From positions 3,944,379 through 4,008,378 of the forward strand of contig OY730170.1 in the NCBI GenBank assembly GCA_963422465.1: a DNA stretch of 64,000 bases, in the 5' to 3' direction. How positions within the stretch are numbered: the first letter of the stretch is position 1; each line of letters starts with the position of its first letter. The notes under the pieces were generated by a model, which ran no database searches, was not told where the DNA came from, and worked only from the letters and a program-made list of their open reading frames with translations. The stretch is from Lichina pygmaea (Eukaryota > Ascomycota > Lichinomycetes > Lichinales > Lichinaceae). The translations under genes and the position numbers were made by a program. Below are positions 1 to 10,785 of this stretch, piece by piece.

Positions 1-432
1 TTGATCGTCGTTCCGGACGGCTGACAGTACATGACAGAGCACTGCCTTGTGTGGTGCAACCACCACACGCTGCACCGCAACGCGGCTTTCTGGCCGCGGG
101 CCGACGAATATGTGCCGGAGCGCTGGCTTGTCAGCGCCGACAACCCACTACACCTGATCAAGAATGCCTGGCGTCTGTTTGATTTCAGACCACAGAACTG
201 TCTCGGCCAGGAGCTCACCCTTGTTGAGATCAAGATGATCATGGCTCCGACCTCGGCGCGACCTGGAAGCGTGTGACGCCTATGACGAGTGGGACTGAAC
301 ACACACCGGCGGTGGCTCATCGTCATCGTCAGGCAAGCCATCGTCCATCAAAACATCAGCGGCGAACACGCCTACCAGATCTCGCTCGGAAGTGCCCACC
401 CGAACAATGTTTTATCTTGTCGTGTCTCATTT
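1..432 (+). pseudogene. Cytochrome P450 C-terminal relic
   Basis: The reading from about 28 to 270 matches the end of a fungal P450: the segment before the haem loop (PRADEYVPERW), then the loop, then LTLVEIKMI as in the L-helix. The gene would continue left of the window; CTGACAG at 21-27 looks like an intron end. The haem loop reads FDFRPQNCLG, so the cysteine ligand is kept but the usual glycine and arginine positions are R and Q. After about 240 the recognisable tail (DLEACDAYDEWD, then HAYQISLGSAHP at about 367-402) lies in other frames, so at least two frame changes are needed. Normally such an enzyme is ER-anchored and oxidises small molecules. I read this as a degraded copy; unmodelled introns could explain some of the frame changes but not the loop substitutions. 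Confidence 0.72.
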
Positions 433-1364
433 TCGTTGAGGATATGAGCTCACAAACGAGCATGATCGTGTGGTGTGATACTATTCAAGATCTTCTCCAA
501 AAGAGAAGGTGGTCATGAGTGGTTTATTTTGCATCAAAGGAGGGAGCAAAATAATTCAGAGCTTGCTGGTGATCCATTAAAATCAGTTGATTGTCAAAGT
601 CATTCGTCTATTCTAGGGCATTGAATCCTGGAGGCACCTTCGGGATGGAGTACACCTCAGTTTGTACGACTCACGTATTGTACTGTACTTCATTTTCACA
701 TGTAGGAACATGTCTTTCCCCTCTTTGTAGACATCTGTCATGCCAGGTATATCATGTACTCTGTACCAATCTCGTACAAACAGTGTGCATGACAACGTCG
801 ACCAATCAATCACAGACTGAGCCCACGCTACCGGTACGGTAGCCATGGAGCGGTGGTGTAGGTTGTATTAGTCCGTAGTTCCGGTAACCATCTCTAAATC
901 ACTTAACTCTGATACAGTCAGAGAAATCTACTTGGCCTGCATCTAGTGCGGGACTACTGTACGAGTACGGGAGTACGTGGTTATTTGCTTGGACAGCGAC
1001 TGGCTGAACGTCAAACATCGAGGGGGAGAAAGCTGCTTATTAATCAGTCCATTGAACCTCTCTACCGGCCTAGCTACCGTACCGCACCTGACTAAGCGAC
1101 TGTAACTGACTAAGCAGCCCCTCCCCGCCTCCCCCTCCCCCTCCCCCTCCTTTTGCTGGCCTACGGCTGGTATCCTGGTGTTCAGCTGGTATTCCCGAAT
1201 GGTGGTACATACGTATCACTTTCCGATTACGGAACGTACTACTGAAAAGTATTGCACTAGAAGGTGGCATTGCTTATGTTTGGTGCGACTCGAGGAGTCA
1301 TGGACAGGGTATTGGTGAAGAACAAGGATAACAGCCACAGCGAATAGCTCGAGTTAGAACATAA
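433..1364. other. Intergenic, no gene seen
   Basis: No conserved coding segment on either strand. It holds scattered GTAC-type palindromes (for example TACCGGTACGGTA near 830) and a C-rich CCCCCT microsatellite at about 1122-1150. Confidence 0.5.
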
Positions 1365-1391
1365 TACCCGCGCCATGGGGGGGGGGGGGGG
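1365..1391. repeat. Half copy of hairpin repeat with G tract
   Basis: TACCCGCGCCATGG (1365-1378) matches the left arm of the hairpin repeats at 4433 and 35273 with one change. It runs directly into a G tract ending near 1391. The loop and right arm are absent, so this is a truncated copy or one whose inner part was replaced by tract expansion. Confidence 0.5.
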
Positions 1392-1899
1392 TGGGGCAGA
1401 TATCGCCTCCTCCCGTCCCTTCGGTATTTCCGGAACACCCCTCCTCCCGGGAAGGTGCCCGACAGTTCAACGGTCCGCTAGCAAATCTTCAACTTCACAA
1501 GCTTATAGCTCCACACCGGAACAACTAACCGAAAATCCAACCGGCTCATTTGATCTCCCTGCTTCTGCTCTATTATCTCTGAGATTATACGTAGACTTCT
1601 CTAGATTCTTTTCGGTGGTGCTGAGAAGCTGTTCTGCTAGAACGTTGATATCTTTGGCTCGCTCCGAGATGGTGACTTTCCCACGGTCGGAGTTGAAACA
1701 TATAGCTTTCCTGATGTAAGCATCAGCTTCTTCATTGATTGATTGATTGTATTCCTACACTATTCTAGCACTAGTGTATCTAGGCTATGCTGGGTCCACT
1801 ATGAAACCAGGCTAGGAAAACCCCTAGGGGTGAAAAATCTCTCCCTGCAGCGCCTTGCTAGCGCTGTCCTAGCGAGTCACTGTGGAACATGGGGGGGTG

Positions 1900-2300
1900 G
1901 CTGACTAGTAGCCAGCTGTCAGCTGCTCCTGAGCACAGGAGAACTGGGGAAGAACACCGTGGCGTAGGATCCACGCTGTAAGGGCGGCGGCGGGCCGCGG
2001 GCGCGAGATCATCACCTGGTAGTCGGTAGTGGAGGTCGCAGCGAAAAGGCTGCAGCGTGCGCGTTGCAGCTGTGGACAGTCCATCACAACATGCCTGGCA
2101 GTCTTCCACTACGCCCCGCAGCTGCAGGCCGGCGTCGGGAAGTCGGGGACCCGCCGCTTGCAGAGGAAGGCTGCCAGCCCAATCTTACCTGTCCGGACTT
2201 GTGTCAGGATGCTGCTCTGGGCCTTTGACAAGCCGGCGCGGAGCCGGAGAGCCGACCGGTATGGCATCTTGTCGGGTATCAGCTTCTTCATACGAGTTGG
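1900..2300 (-). mobile_element. LINE (Tad-like) 3' relic, copy A
   Basis: On the minus strand a segment reads KAQSSILTQVRTGKIGLAAF followed by a cysteine-histidine cluster (C-x-C ... H-x4-C, ending HVVMDCP). This resembles the end of Tad/I-type non-LTR retrotransposon ORF2, after the RNase H domain, where a CCHC-like knuckle is common. A frame change near 2100 separates the two halves. Two related fragments lie at 35.35 and 41.8 kb. It encodes nothing functional now. The class assignment rests on pattern recognition of this short tail, without an RT domain in view. Confidence 0.6.
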
Positions 2301-2507
2301 CGATGTTGGGTAAGTTGTATGAAAACATACTTGAAAATTTGAAGACTTGAAGATACAAGTGGTCGGTCGGTGGTGGAGAAGAAGGACAAGGATGGTGACA
2401 AGAGCTCAGACTAGGAGAAATAGGGGAATATCTTTTGACTTTTGTTGACCACATGGGAATATCTCCGAAAACCTTCTGTCACGGGCTTCCGGTGGGCTGT
2501 ATCAAAA

Positions 2508-3998
2508 CTAGACAACAGAGCTATTGCGCATTGGCTGATGGTGTGTGAGGTTTGGCGACCTAGTCGGTCCCTGCAAAATCTCGTCAGCTACAGTACAGCT
2601 TACAGTACGTTGCTGCTGGACTCTCCAACTCACCGACTCGACTTCAGAGTAGATATTACGTTCGACTCGAATCCCTCGCGAGCTGGAGCGGTCTGAATGC
2701 GACCATGGCTCGCCATAGTCGTCCGTTACACTGTCGCCCACAAGCGTCGAACCCCCAGTCTGGGTCGGGGACCGTCCGCCTCGAATGAGCGTCCTGATTC
2801 CCGTCACGGTTGCTCGCGGGATCGCAGGGAGCTCCTTTTCTCCGTGAACGGTGTCACCGCTTACGTTGCGTCCGGCCTTCCCGTCGAAGACCGCCTGCAG
2901 CCGCTTCTTCTGACGGCTCGTAATGGATGGCTTTTTCGGAGACTGCTTGTCGCCACCTACGTGTGCGACGAACAACGAGCGAAAGGCGATCAGGGTCACC
3001 ATGACGATGGCAACACATCCCTCGGCAACGTGCCAGAATACCTCTCACACGATGTCGACGGTGCCCATAGAGCTACGGATGCCGGCGATGCGGGTCACCG
3101 CAATCATGATCATGATGATCGACAGGCAGAGGGACGAGGCCAAGGCGAGCTTCCGGCTGGTCTTGATCTGTATCCGCCACAAGAGGCAAACGGGGATAGC
3201 CATTACTGGAGGTGAACGTGTGAGCAACTGCCTTCGGCCAAGGAAATGCTTCAAAAGGCAAGCGATGAGTCGACCCACTCAATATATCCGTGATGATGTC
3301 GAGGGCGACCGATACAGACCCGTACGCGATGATCTTCTTGGTCGAGGACGTATAACCACATAATACTGCATAGCATCGTCAGCGGTTGGGGAAGGAAAGC
3401 AGTGACGGCAGCGAACAATCGAGCTTACATCCTCTGAGATCGAAGTAAGGGCACGGCAGAAAGATGGCGACGAAGGCAAAGACCCAGGCCGCGAGGGTTG
3501 CAATCGTAACAACCCACCAGAATATCACCATCATCCGGACCCGCTGGACGAGGAGGCGGAAGAAGAACAGGAAGCTGAACTTGACCGAGAAGATGCTCGT
3601 CCAGATGAGGGCGAAAGCGATACTGCCCCACTTGTGGAACCGTAACGACAGGTTGATAAAGGAGGATAGCAGCACGGTCGAGGTCTTCCCCTTGACGGCG
3701 GCGTCGACGATGAACATCGAGTCCAGGAGCGAGTAGAGCAAGCCCATCGCCACGACGAGACACGCGCACGCGAAGAGCAGGAAGACGTCGTCTATGAGAA
3801 ACTGCTTTTGGACGCGCAGGCGGATCGCGATTCGAGCTATTGTGAAGGCGAGAGCAAGCGCGAAAAGAAGCGCCGAGACGGCCTGCCACTAAGTCAGCAA
3901 GCTCCAGTGCCCTCGAACGACAGAGCCAAGATATCGCCGATGGAACACACCGTAAAAGTCGTTCGATGGATCCTGCCAGCACCGTCATCGGCTGCCAT
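2508..3998 (-). pseudogene. SAT4/PTH11-type integral membrane protein, one in-frame stop
   Basis: Four exons fit: 3998-3951, 3888-3429, 3365-3279 and 3205-2508. All junctions keep phase and total 431 codons. The product is a fungal rhodopsin-like (SAT4 family) protein with about seven membrane spans: an early helix (WQAVSALLFALALAFTIARI), an FLIDDVFLLFA segment, the ITDILIMAIPVCLLW span, and EVFWHVAEGCVAIVMVTL before a hydrophilic cytoplasmic tail. Family members lie in the plasma membrane and some relate to PTH11 receptors; the ligand is unknown. Codon 252 is TGA (3047-3045) where relatives have tryptophan; coding resumes at once and stays open for 178 codons. This suggests a very recent nonsense mutation, readthrough or a base error. 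The start is set by MAADDGAGRIHRTTF just ahead of the first intron. Confidence 0.72.
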
Positions 3999-4432
3999 CT
4001 CGGACATCCGACTGGTCTCTCGACGGAATCGGTCGTTGATTCCGACCCAGCAGCTTCAATCTCACGGAAGCCCCAGGTGGGGGGACGCGAAAGGCGGTCC
4101 TCCACATCATATACATAGGCAGTCGGGCAGATCTTCGGGCAAGGATCCGACACAACTGGGGAGTGTATGACAGTCGCATTGTCGGTGGGCACCCACCCTG
4201 CACGCTTCGTAGAACCACGAGGCGACAGTCTCGTCAGGCAAGTTGTTGGAGCCTATTCCGGTGGACGATGAGGAGCATCGGGCTGGTCCAACATCGAGCT
4301 ACTGTAGTTGCAGGTGTCTGCCCTAGACGAATCTGCCGTGTACGAGTAAGCAACGCGAAACCACAAGGCCATGAAGCCTTCGAACGGTCGCCGGCGAGTG
4401 GCACATTCCGCATCAGGCTAGCGTATGTGCCT

Positions 4433-4475
4433 TACCCGTGCCATGGAGGTGTATTACCCCCCCATGGCACGGGTA
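4433..4475. repeat. Hairpin repeat, intact copy
   Basis: A perfect 14-bp inverted repeat, TACCCGTGCCATGG (4433-4446) and CCATGGCACGGGTA (4462-4475), encloses a 15-nt loop containing GTATTACCCCC. A second copy with the same loop core is at 35273-35328 and a half copy is at 1365. No coding content. It could be a miniature mobile hairpin or a structured binding site. Confidence 0.7.
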
Positions 4476-4779
4476 CTATGCATCCACGGCATCGTGACAC
4501 GACGCACCACAAGTTTCAGTACCGTACTTTAGATCGTCGCAGTAAGTTTGATCTGAAATCAAAACTATACCTCCGCTGAGTAAGCAAATCAGAACAGCTG
4601 TTTGCGGCATAGGCTGAGTGACGTAGGGTATCCGTGATCTGTCATGTGCCGAGGCATGTGAAAGGGACACAGATCCACTGATCGCTGCGGTGCCGAGAAC
4701 CCTACTTAAGAGCCGTGAGACAACTGTCCACCACCGTTGCTCGCAAGCCTCATCGATATCGCCGTCCCAACTGCTCAAC

Positions 4780-5484
4780 ATGCCACCAACTTTCACCCTC
4801 GCGGACGTGCAGAAGCACAACAAGGCAGATAACCTCTGGATCGTCGTGGATGGAGATGTGTATGACCTGACCAGCTTTCTGGAGGAGCATCCTGGTACTA
4901 CATATCCATGGCCCGACCACTCGGCAATGCAGTGATATCTTGAGCTGACCGACGCTACAGGTGGACGGAAGAGTAAGGCCGCTGCCCCGCTCGGTCGTCC
5001 GGCGTGGCGCGGCGCGGCATAAATGCAGCCGCTCGCACGGAATAGCGTCTGATCCAGGACCTGACAGCTTTCTTTAGTTCTCCAGCGTGTCGCCGGCAAA
5101 GATGCGTCCAAGCAATTCTGGAAGTACCACAATGCACACATCCTTGAGAAGTACCGGCCGCGTTTGCAAGTCGGATCGTTGGACAGCAAACAAGCGGGCG
5201 TCAAATCGGCTACCACCCCGCCGAAGACGCTGCCAAGTGGCGATAAAGTAGCGCCGGTCCCGACCGAGGCAGATCTAGACAAGACCGGCCAAGGACGCAC
5301 ACCTGCAACGGAGGTGGGACCACTATCCACGGCGCCGGTTCCTGTAGAGGGCGATGTCGCCAAGCCGCCTGGAGAAGATGACTCCAAGCGGTCCAGGGTC
5401 GGAGCGAGGGAAAAGGACGAGGCGTGGACCGAGAAGCCGGCCTTGTACGGCAAGGAGTTTCCGAAAGTGAAGTCGAAGCTGTAG
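4780..5484 (+). CDS. Cytochrome b5-like haem-binding protein
   Basis: Three exons: 4780-4894, 4961-4972 (a 12-nt micro-exon) and 5078-5484, giving 177 residues with phases matching throughout. The N-terminal half is a cytochrome b5 domain: LADVQKHNKADNLW, YDLTSFLEEHPGG with the first haem histidine, then VAGKDASKQFWKYHN with the second histidine region. The micro-exon encodes part of the GGRK turn right after HPG. The C-terminal half is a proline, alanine and acid-rich tail ending FPKVKSKL, with no membrane anchor, so a soluble electron carrier or haem-binding protein is likely. Fungal relatives with the FWKYHN motif are known, but the electron partner is not. The start was chosen because MPPTFTLADVQ places the b5 domain at its usual N-terminal position. 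Confidence 0.88.
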
Positions 5485-8178
5485 ATGTCATGTTGCCTTC
5501 GTTGTCGGCATAGCGTCTAGCATTTTCTGGTGTGTTCATGAGTGGGAAGGGGATTGTGGGAGTGGAAAGCATCTGCTAATTATACCTTGCCAAGCTGGAT
5601 GCAGACGTGTAATCAAAGTATTCAAGTTTGTCGTTTATATGGCCGTACATTCGTATCTGTTGGACCTGTGCCATGCAGTACTGTATGTATCTGGCTCTTG
5701 AAGGCCAACCGGGACGACTCCATAACGTCAACCTGAGCTAGCAACCTGAGATATATCTGGATGACAAAGCATGTTTTGTGGCACCTTAACTTCTTTACCG
5801 TACCTCTTATACTCTTCTCGAAAAGATGAGGGCAGTGCCTATATGAAGGTGCTAATAGCTGTAAGCTACCCTAGAGCTACTCCAGTCGTCGTTCTTCGGT
5901 AGTGGGCATCGGTGGCGAAGCAGGAGGGCAGGGTCATTGATGAAGAAGATAGCTTTCATCACGATTCCAGGCTGACGTTGCCACAGGGAGGCTGTCCGTC
6001 GATGTTTGACCTCGGCGCTAAGCGTGCGTGAAGCTGATACGTCAGTCAAGACCTGGAGACCAGGGCATGGGGCATGAGCATTCTCGTTGCGTCGTCGCTG
6101 AGGTCAAAGCTTCCTCAAATCTCCCAGGCCAATCAACCTCCTTCGTCGATCCCGAAGACGGTCTCGTCCGGGTCAATTCCCTCAGGACGGGTCTCATTGG
6201 TGGTCAAACCCGCATGAGATGCGCCTCCGAGGTGCAGCAAGCTATGGCCGAAACTGCACTCGTTACCGCTCCTGGTCTTGTTTTTTATTTCATTTTATTC
6301 TTACTGTGATTTAGCTGGTGTGCCATGCAGAACTTCTAGATACATGCCTGTTTTCTCAGAAGACCTCTGAAGGAATAAAACCTGGTCTTGTAGCTCCAGC
6401 GCGAGGGCGCAGACATCCTTCGCACATGCCTCTCTAATACGGTACTACCAGAGTCATGCAGTCTGCAGGTCATGGCACACATCTCTGATGCATCGTCCCG
6501 ATCATTCTCGTCTGCCACTGCCTCTGCTTCTCAGCTGCCTCTTAGTGGATGTTGTTGGCGCTCTGTAATACGCCGTGACGCAAGAACAATAGTCCTGGCG
6601 GACTCACCGTCGTACGTACTCGTATACGCACATAGTACGGAGTACTCCGTACGGAGCACGGAGATACTGGTACCAGATTATGACGAAAGTAGAGATAGGG
6701 AAGTACGAGTACAAGCGGAGGTCAACTGCGGAGCCGCACTGTCAAAGCCCTGGAGCCCAGTGCTCGTATACGTCAGCGGCGAAAACTCAATAAATATGAG
6801 AATACTGACTCGGCAGACTACTAGCAGTAGGGTACGGTACGGTATTCCTTTACCGGTACGTATGTACGTATTACCGTTACAGTCGTCTCCATACCAATCC
6901 CGTTAGTACGAGGTACTTAGATACAGTACGCACCACTATGTTCTGTGCCACTCGGCGCGTTAAGTACGGTACATACGTACCAGTGCTGGATGCACCACAT
7001 ACCGGGGCAACATGGTCTGGTCCACGCGTTCGAAGGAGAACGAGGATCCGTTCGACCCATTCCGGGCCGAGCGTTTCGTCATATGCCGTACGGTACTTAC
7101 GTAACCCGGCGATGGCGCAAATCCTTGCGGCAGAGCCGAACATAAAAGCAGCAGAGCTGCGGAGACTCGAGACGGCCCATGGACGAGCCGCCAAGACCAC
7201 CACCGCCCACGGCGCCCTTGCCGCCAGTCGACGCTCCTTCCTTCTCTCTCGACGGCCTCCGCGGCGCCTTTATTCCTCACCGTACGGTGGCGGGCACAAA
7301 ATGTGTTCAGGACGTCACTTTACAAAGCATGAGATTCTGCTCAGCATGGCGATCATTTCTCCAAGGCCCTCCCCTCAGTGGGAAGACGGATCGATCTCTT
7401 CTTCGTCTCGTCCACGACGAAGGGGGTCGATCCTCCACTTCTCCCTTCTCATATCAGCTATGTCTCGTGAAGCCCGTCAAAGGATTATTCTTCTTGAATA
7501 AACAGACTTAGTATTGTTCTTCTTGATTGTACGCCTATCGTCGAGAAGTTGCCATCTCTGTTGAGTCCACGACAAAGAGGATCAGTTCTTAAGCACTTGG
7601 TCCCTCACCGCATGGATCATGTCCTAGCATACCTACCGTAGCTAGAGTCAGGATGTATCTTGTCAAACGAACAATATACCGCCGCTCTCTATCAGTCTGT
7701 AGATCCAGAAGATCCCGAGTCCATCCCTCCTAACCTCGACGAAGAAAGTCAACTTCCTTGCCGCCGGTCCGTCTATCTGATTTTTCATCTTCTTTTTTCC
7801 CAAGTGCGTACAGCCAGCCAAGAGCTGTTCATCTTTTGACCTCGTGCACACTCTCATTGTCAGACAACTGTCTTCGTCGCCTAACGACGAAGAAACGCGG
7901 TTGCTTCCAGGCTTCATGTTCCCTGCTGTTGTACTTCTTCAGTACTCCCGTACAGCCGACTAGTATCTTACGATCTATATGCCCTGAGGGAGCCACCATA
8001 ACGGAGAACTGGTCGATACTCTACCGCCCTCCCTCACTTTTTCTAGAGCAGTGGTGCAGCCAATTGAATGTGAGGCTTGAGTCTACGCTGGAGATAGATC
8101 AATGCAACGCTGTTTCCTGAGGTCTAGTCCTGCTATCTAGTTTTGCTGCCTAGTCTGGCAACAAACGTTACCGCTAGT
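5485..8178. other. Intergenic, no gene supported
   Basis: Several open frames exist on both strands but none shows conserved sequence, splice support or a domain. The stretch 6600-7110 is crowded with GTAC, TACGTA and ACGGAGTACTCCGT palindromes. Confidence 0.45.
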
Positions 8179-8651
8179 TGTTGAGAAGTCGGTGATCGGT
8201 GATCAACATGCTATGCAAATTTTACGAGAAGTGCGAAAGTCGACTGATCTTACTTGTGCCCAAAAAGGGGCAAAGAGAAAGCATTTACATCTCCCTGTTG
8301 TATGGTGATCTACTGATCAGGACGACCATGCACTATTCCTCTTTGGAACTGCGGGTGATTTGTTTCTAGGATCAAATAGCGGCCTTCTCTGTTGCATCGT
8401 GATCTACTGATCACAACGACGATGTACCAATCCTCTTTGGGACTGCGCCGGTGATCTGGTTCTAGGATCAACTGGTTTTCTTAAAGCAGCGAGGGATGTA
8501 CACGTTCCGTGATCTTCCATCGTTTGCCCTCGCGGAATTTTCCGAATCCTGTGTGATCTTCTGGCCCAAACTCCCCTATATAAACCCCCCTCCCCCCCCA
8601 CTTCTTCCTTTCTTCTTTCTTCTCTTCTTCATCCTCCAACACTCCTCAACA
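8179..8651 (+). mobile_element. LTR-like or promoter unit
   Basis: The segment starts TGTTGAGAAG and ends CTCCTCAACA, a TG..CA pair with short inverted ends as in retrotransposon LTRs. Inside, in LTR order, are two 90-odd-bp tandem repeats (8304-8490) at the enhancer position, a TATATAAA box at about 8577 and a long CT-rich leader. No matching target duplication flanks it (CTAGT versus GCGAC) and no second LTR was found, so it is either an orphan 5' LTR or an ordinary strong promoter that happens to end this way. Confidence 0.35.
8304..8490. repeat. Imperfect 93-bp tandem duplication
   Basis: Two adjacent units begin GTGATCTACTGATCA and share CCTCTTTGG and TTCTAGGATCAA at the same spacing, with scattered substitutions. 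A few matching bases ahead of the first unit (CTGTTGTAT) hint at a third, lost copy. The array lies just upstream of the TATA box at 8577. Confidence 0.75.
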
Positions 8652-10204
8652 GCGACTCCCAGGAGGATCGCCAGGACTCCCACGACCACCCCCAGAACCC
8701 CCAGGACCCTGAGGGCCCTCAGGATCCACACGACGACCCGCTCGATCAACAGCTGTAAGTCTTCCCCCCTGTTCTACCGTTGGGCTGATGGGCAAATAGG
8801 ACCACACTTGCCGATCGGCATCCTCACAAACAAAACACGGCCGGCGGACGTACAGCACGGAGTCTGATGGCTCAGGTGAGATCCATCTTCCATCACAGAC
8901 AGCTATCTCAGTCTTCCCTGCTGACCATGTTCTTTTCCATATAGGTGTGGAGATCCTAGATCTCCGCACCAATGGAAAGGCCAGGCGAAAGCCTGGCAGC
9001 TGCTGGGAGGGTCCGAAATCCAAGTTTTCAGGGCGTCCTCTCGGGTGGCTTGGTCGGTGGCGTCTCGGGCGGTGTCTCGGGCCCTATACCGGAATCTGAG
9101 GTGTCGGGGGGCCTGGGAAGCCGCCCGAGGCGCCGATGCTCTTCCGAGCGTCTGGACGGCGGCGAGGACGACGACGGCGACCTCCGCAGACGGCGACCGT
9201 ACGGCGACCTCCGACCGACGGCCTCCGACCACTTTCCTCTTTTCTTTTTCTTTTTCTTTTTATTTTTGTTTTTGTTTTGGGTCTGCTTTTTACCGGCGTT
9301 TGGCGTTTTGGGTTCTTTTTTTTCCTTTGTCTTTCCTTTGTTCAGGCCTGCGACAGACTCCTCCTCCACGTGGTGCAGGCTGGGAACCTGAAAAAAAGAG
9401 TCCGTCGCCGGAACTTTTTTTCAGAGCTGATGGAGTCACTCATGTATTTTATAATCCTTTTCTTTGTCATTTTTTGATATTCTGGATGTGTCTCGATGCT
9501 TTTCTATGCTTTCCGATGTGTTAGTGGCCGAGATTAGACTATCCCAATCTATGTGCCCTTTAGGGCCGAACCCCACGGAACCCTAATCAGCACTACTCGT
9601 AGCCCTGCAGAGCTGCAAGACTCATATACTTCCGTGCAGTGGCTAGTAGTTGTTGTACCGTACCCCCGAGGTACCTGACCTCCCTACTACATACTGTGTA
9701 GGTAGCCAGTTCCCCAAGCCCAACCTCAATTGGATAACACCACCAACATAGGTGCATCCCTAGTCTTCTCTACCTGGTGTCCATAGTACAGTACTTCTCC
9801 CAATGCAGACGGTACAGATTTCTGTCCAAGTTGTAACAGAACATGGGTGGAGGTTGACAAGCAGCAAAGAGAGGAAGAAAAAAAAGAACAATAAAAAGAA
9901 TGACCTTCGGATATAAGGTCTCTCTCCTTGCCAACTAAGACAGCTTTACGGGACGTACAGTGACCGTCCTTGACCGTTCTTCACCGTTTTCAGATCTCGG
10001 CAAGAGGGGAGAGATTTGCTTGGATTGTGAGCTGCAGAGATGCCCCGTACTCTTCCGACGGACTGCTGCCTCGTGAAGATTTCGTTCCATATTTTTGAGC
10101 GGCCAGGCGACTGGTCAGCGTGCGGCGTCAGCGTCGTACGGAAGAGGCTCACTCCCAGTGCGTAAGACTCTCTTGATTCTCTCAGCGTCGCTATCTAGAT
10201 GTCT
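8652..10204. other. Possible spliced transcript without ORF; otherwise empty
   Basis: Downstream of the TATA box two good intron candidates follow: GTAAGTC..AAATAG at about 8756-8799 and GTGAGATC..CATATAG at about 8876-8944. Joining the exons gives no long reading frame. A T-rich tract lies at 9231-9330 and an A-rich one near 9870-9900. No recognisable protein. Confidence 0.3.
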
Positions 10205-10664
10205 AATATAGGGGCATGGGGCGGCATGGTGTAGCGGGAAGCTGGTGAGAGTTTCCCACTACGTGGCACCCATGACCCGGAACTAGTGGTGTCAGGCCTG
10301 GAGAACCTGACTAAACTAGTCGTCAGTTCGAATCTGACCCACCCCACATTCTGCCACAAAACCCCCAAGATTCATAGAACTTGTCTAAGATGTGCTCCTC
10401 GCAAGATGTATGAAAACCCCCCAAGAAATAGCTCACCCAATATCCGTCAAGATCCACAAAACCCTCATTACTGTGGTTTTCCTATTTCCCCTACGGGGTT
10501 TGGGGTTTTCCCACAGTACGTACACTACAAACCACGGGGTGTACGGTAAATGCGTGAGGTCCCCGAGTCAAGTCTACCAGAGACCAAAATCCTTCAAGAA
10601 GTTCTGCATGGCTTAACAGCCGAATCAGTGTAAGAATCAAATCAAATCAAAAAATATAGGGGCA
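10205..10664 (+). mobile_element. tRNA-derived SINE with target-site duplication
   Basis: A 436-bp body (10217-10652) is flanked by a perfect 12-bp direct repeat, AATATAGGGGCA (10205-10216 and 10653-10664). The 5' part resembles a tRNA: an A-box-like TAGCGGGAAGCTGG near 10232, a B box with T-stem and loop GTCAGTTCGAATCTGAC (10322-10338), and an acceptor-like CCACCCCA (10339-10346) pairing with GGGGCGG (10218-10224) except for one mismatch. The head is about 129 nt, too long for a normal tRNA, and lacks U8. The 3' end is a short tandem tail of ATCAA units running into A's. Head, unrelated body, simple tail and duplication together define a SINE moved by LINE machinery. The source tRNA could not be decided. 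Confidence 0.78.
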
Positions 10665-10785
10665 AATTCTCTTCTTCTCACGTGACCTTGGCTCTAGCAG
10701 CGAGCGAGGACTGGTCTCTCCCACCCCCGGTCAACACACATGCTACCCACACCGCGGGCAGGGCGACTCGGGCCACACACGCTGT
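10665..10785. other. Short spacer
   Basis: Between the SINE and the 3' end of the secreted-protein gene; nothing recognised. Confidence 0.4.

Noticed and set aside
6938-7501. Plus-strand open frame of 187 residues near 7 kb
   Set aside because: No domain, no signal peptide, strong palindromic low-complexity composition and no coherent exon chain.
9045-9524. Hydrophobic Phe/Leu-rich ORFs near 9.2 kb
   Set aside because: The apparent membrane spans come from a T-rich simple tract read in several frames.
10218-10346. Functional tRNA gene
   Set aside because: It has a good T arm, but acceptor mismatch, no U8, excess length and no convincing anticodon arm; better explained as the head of a SINE.
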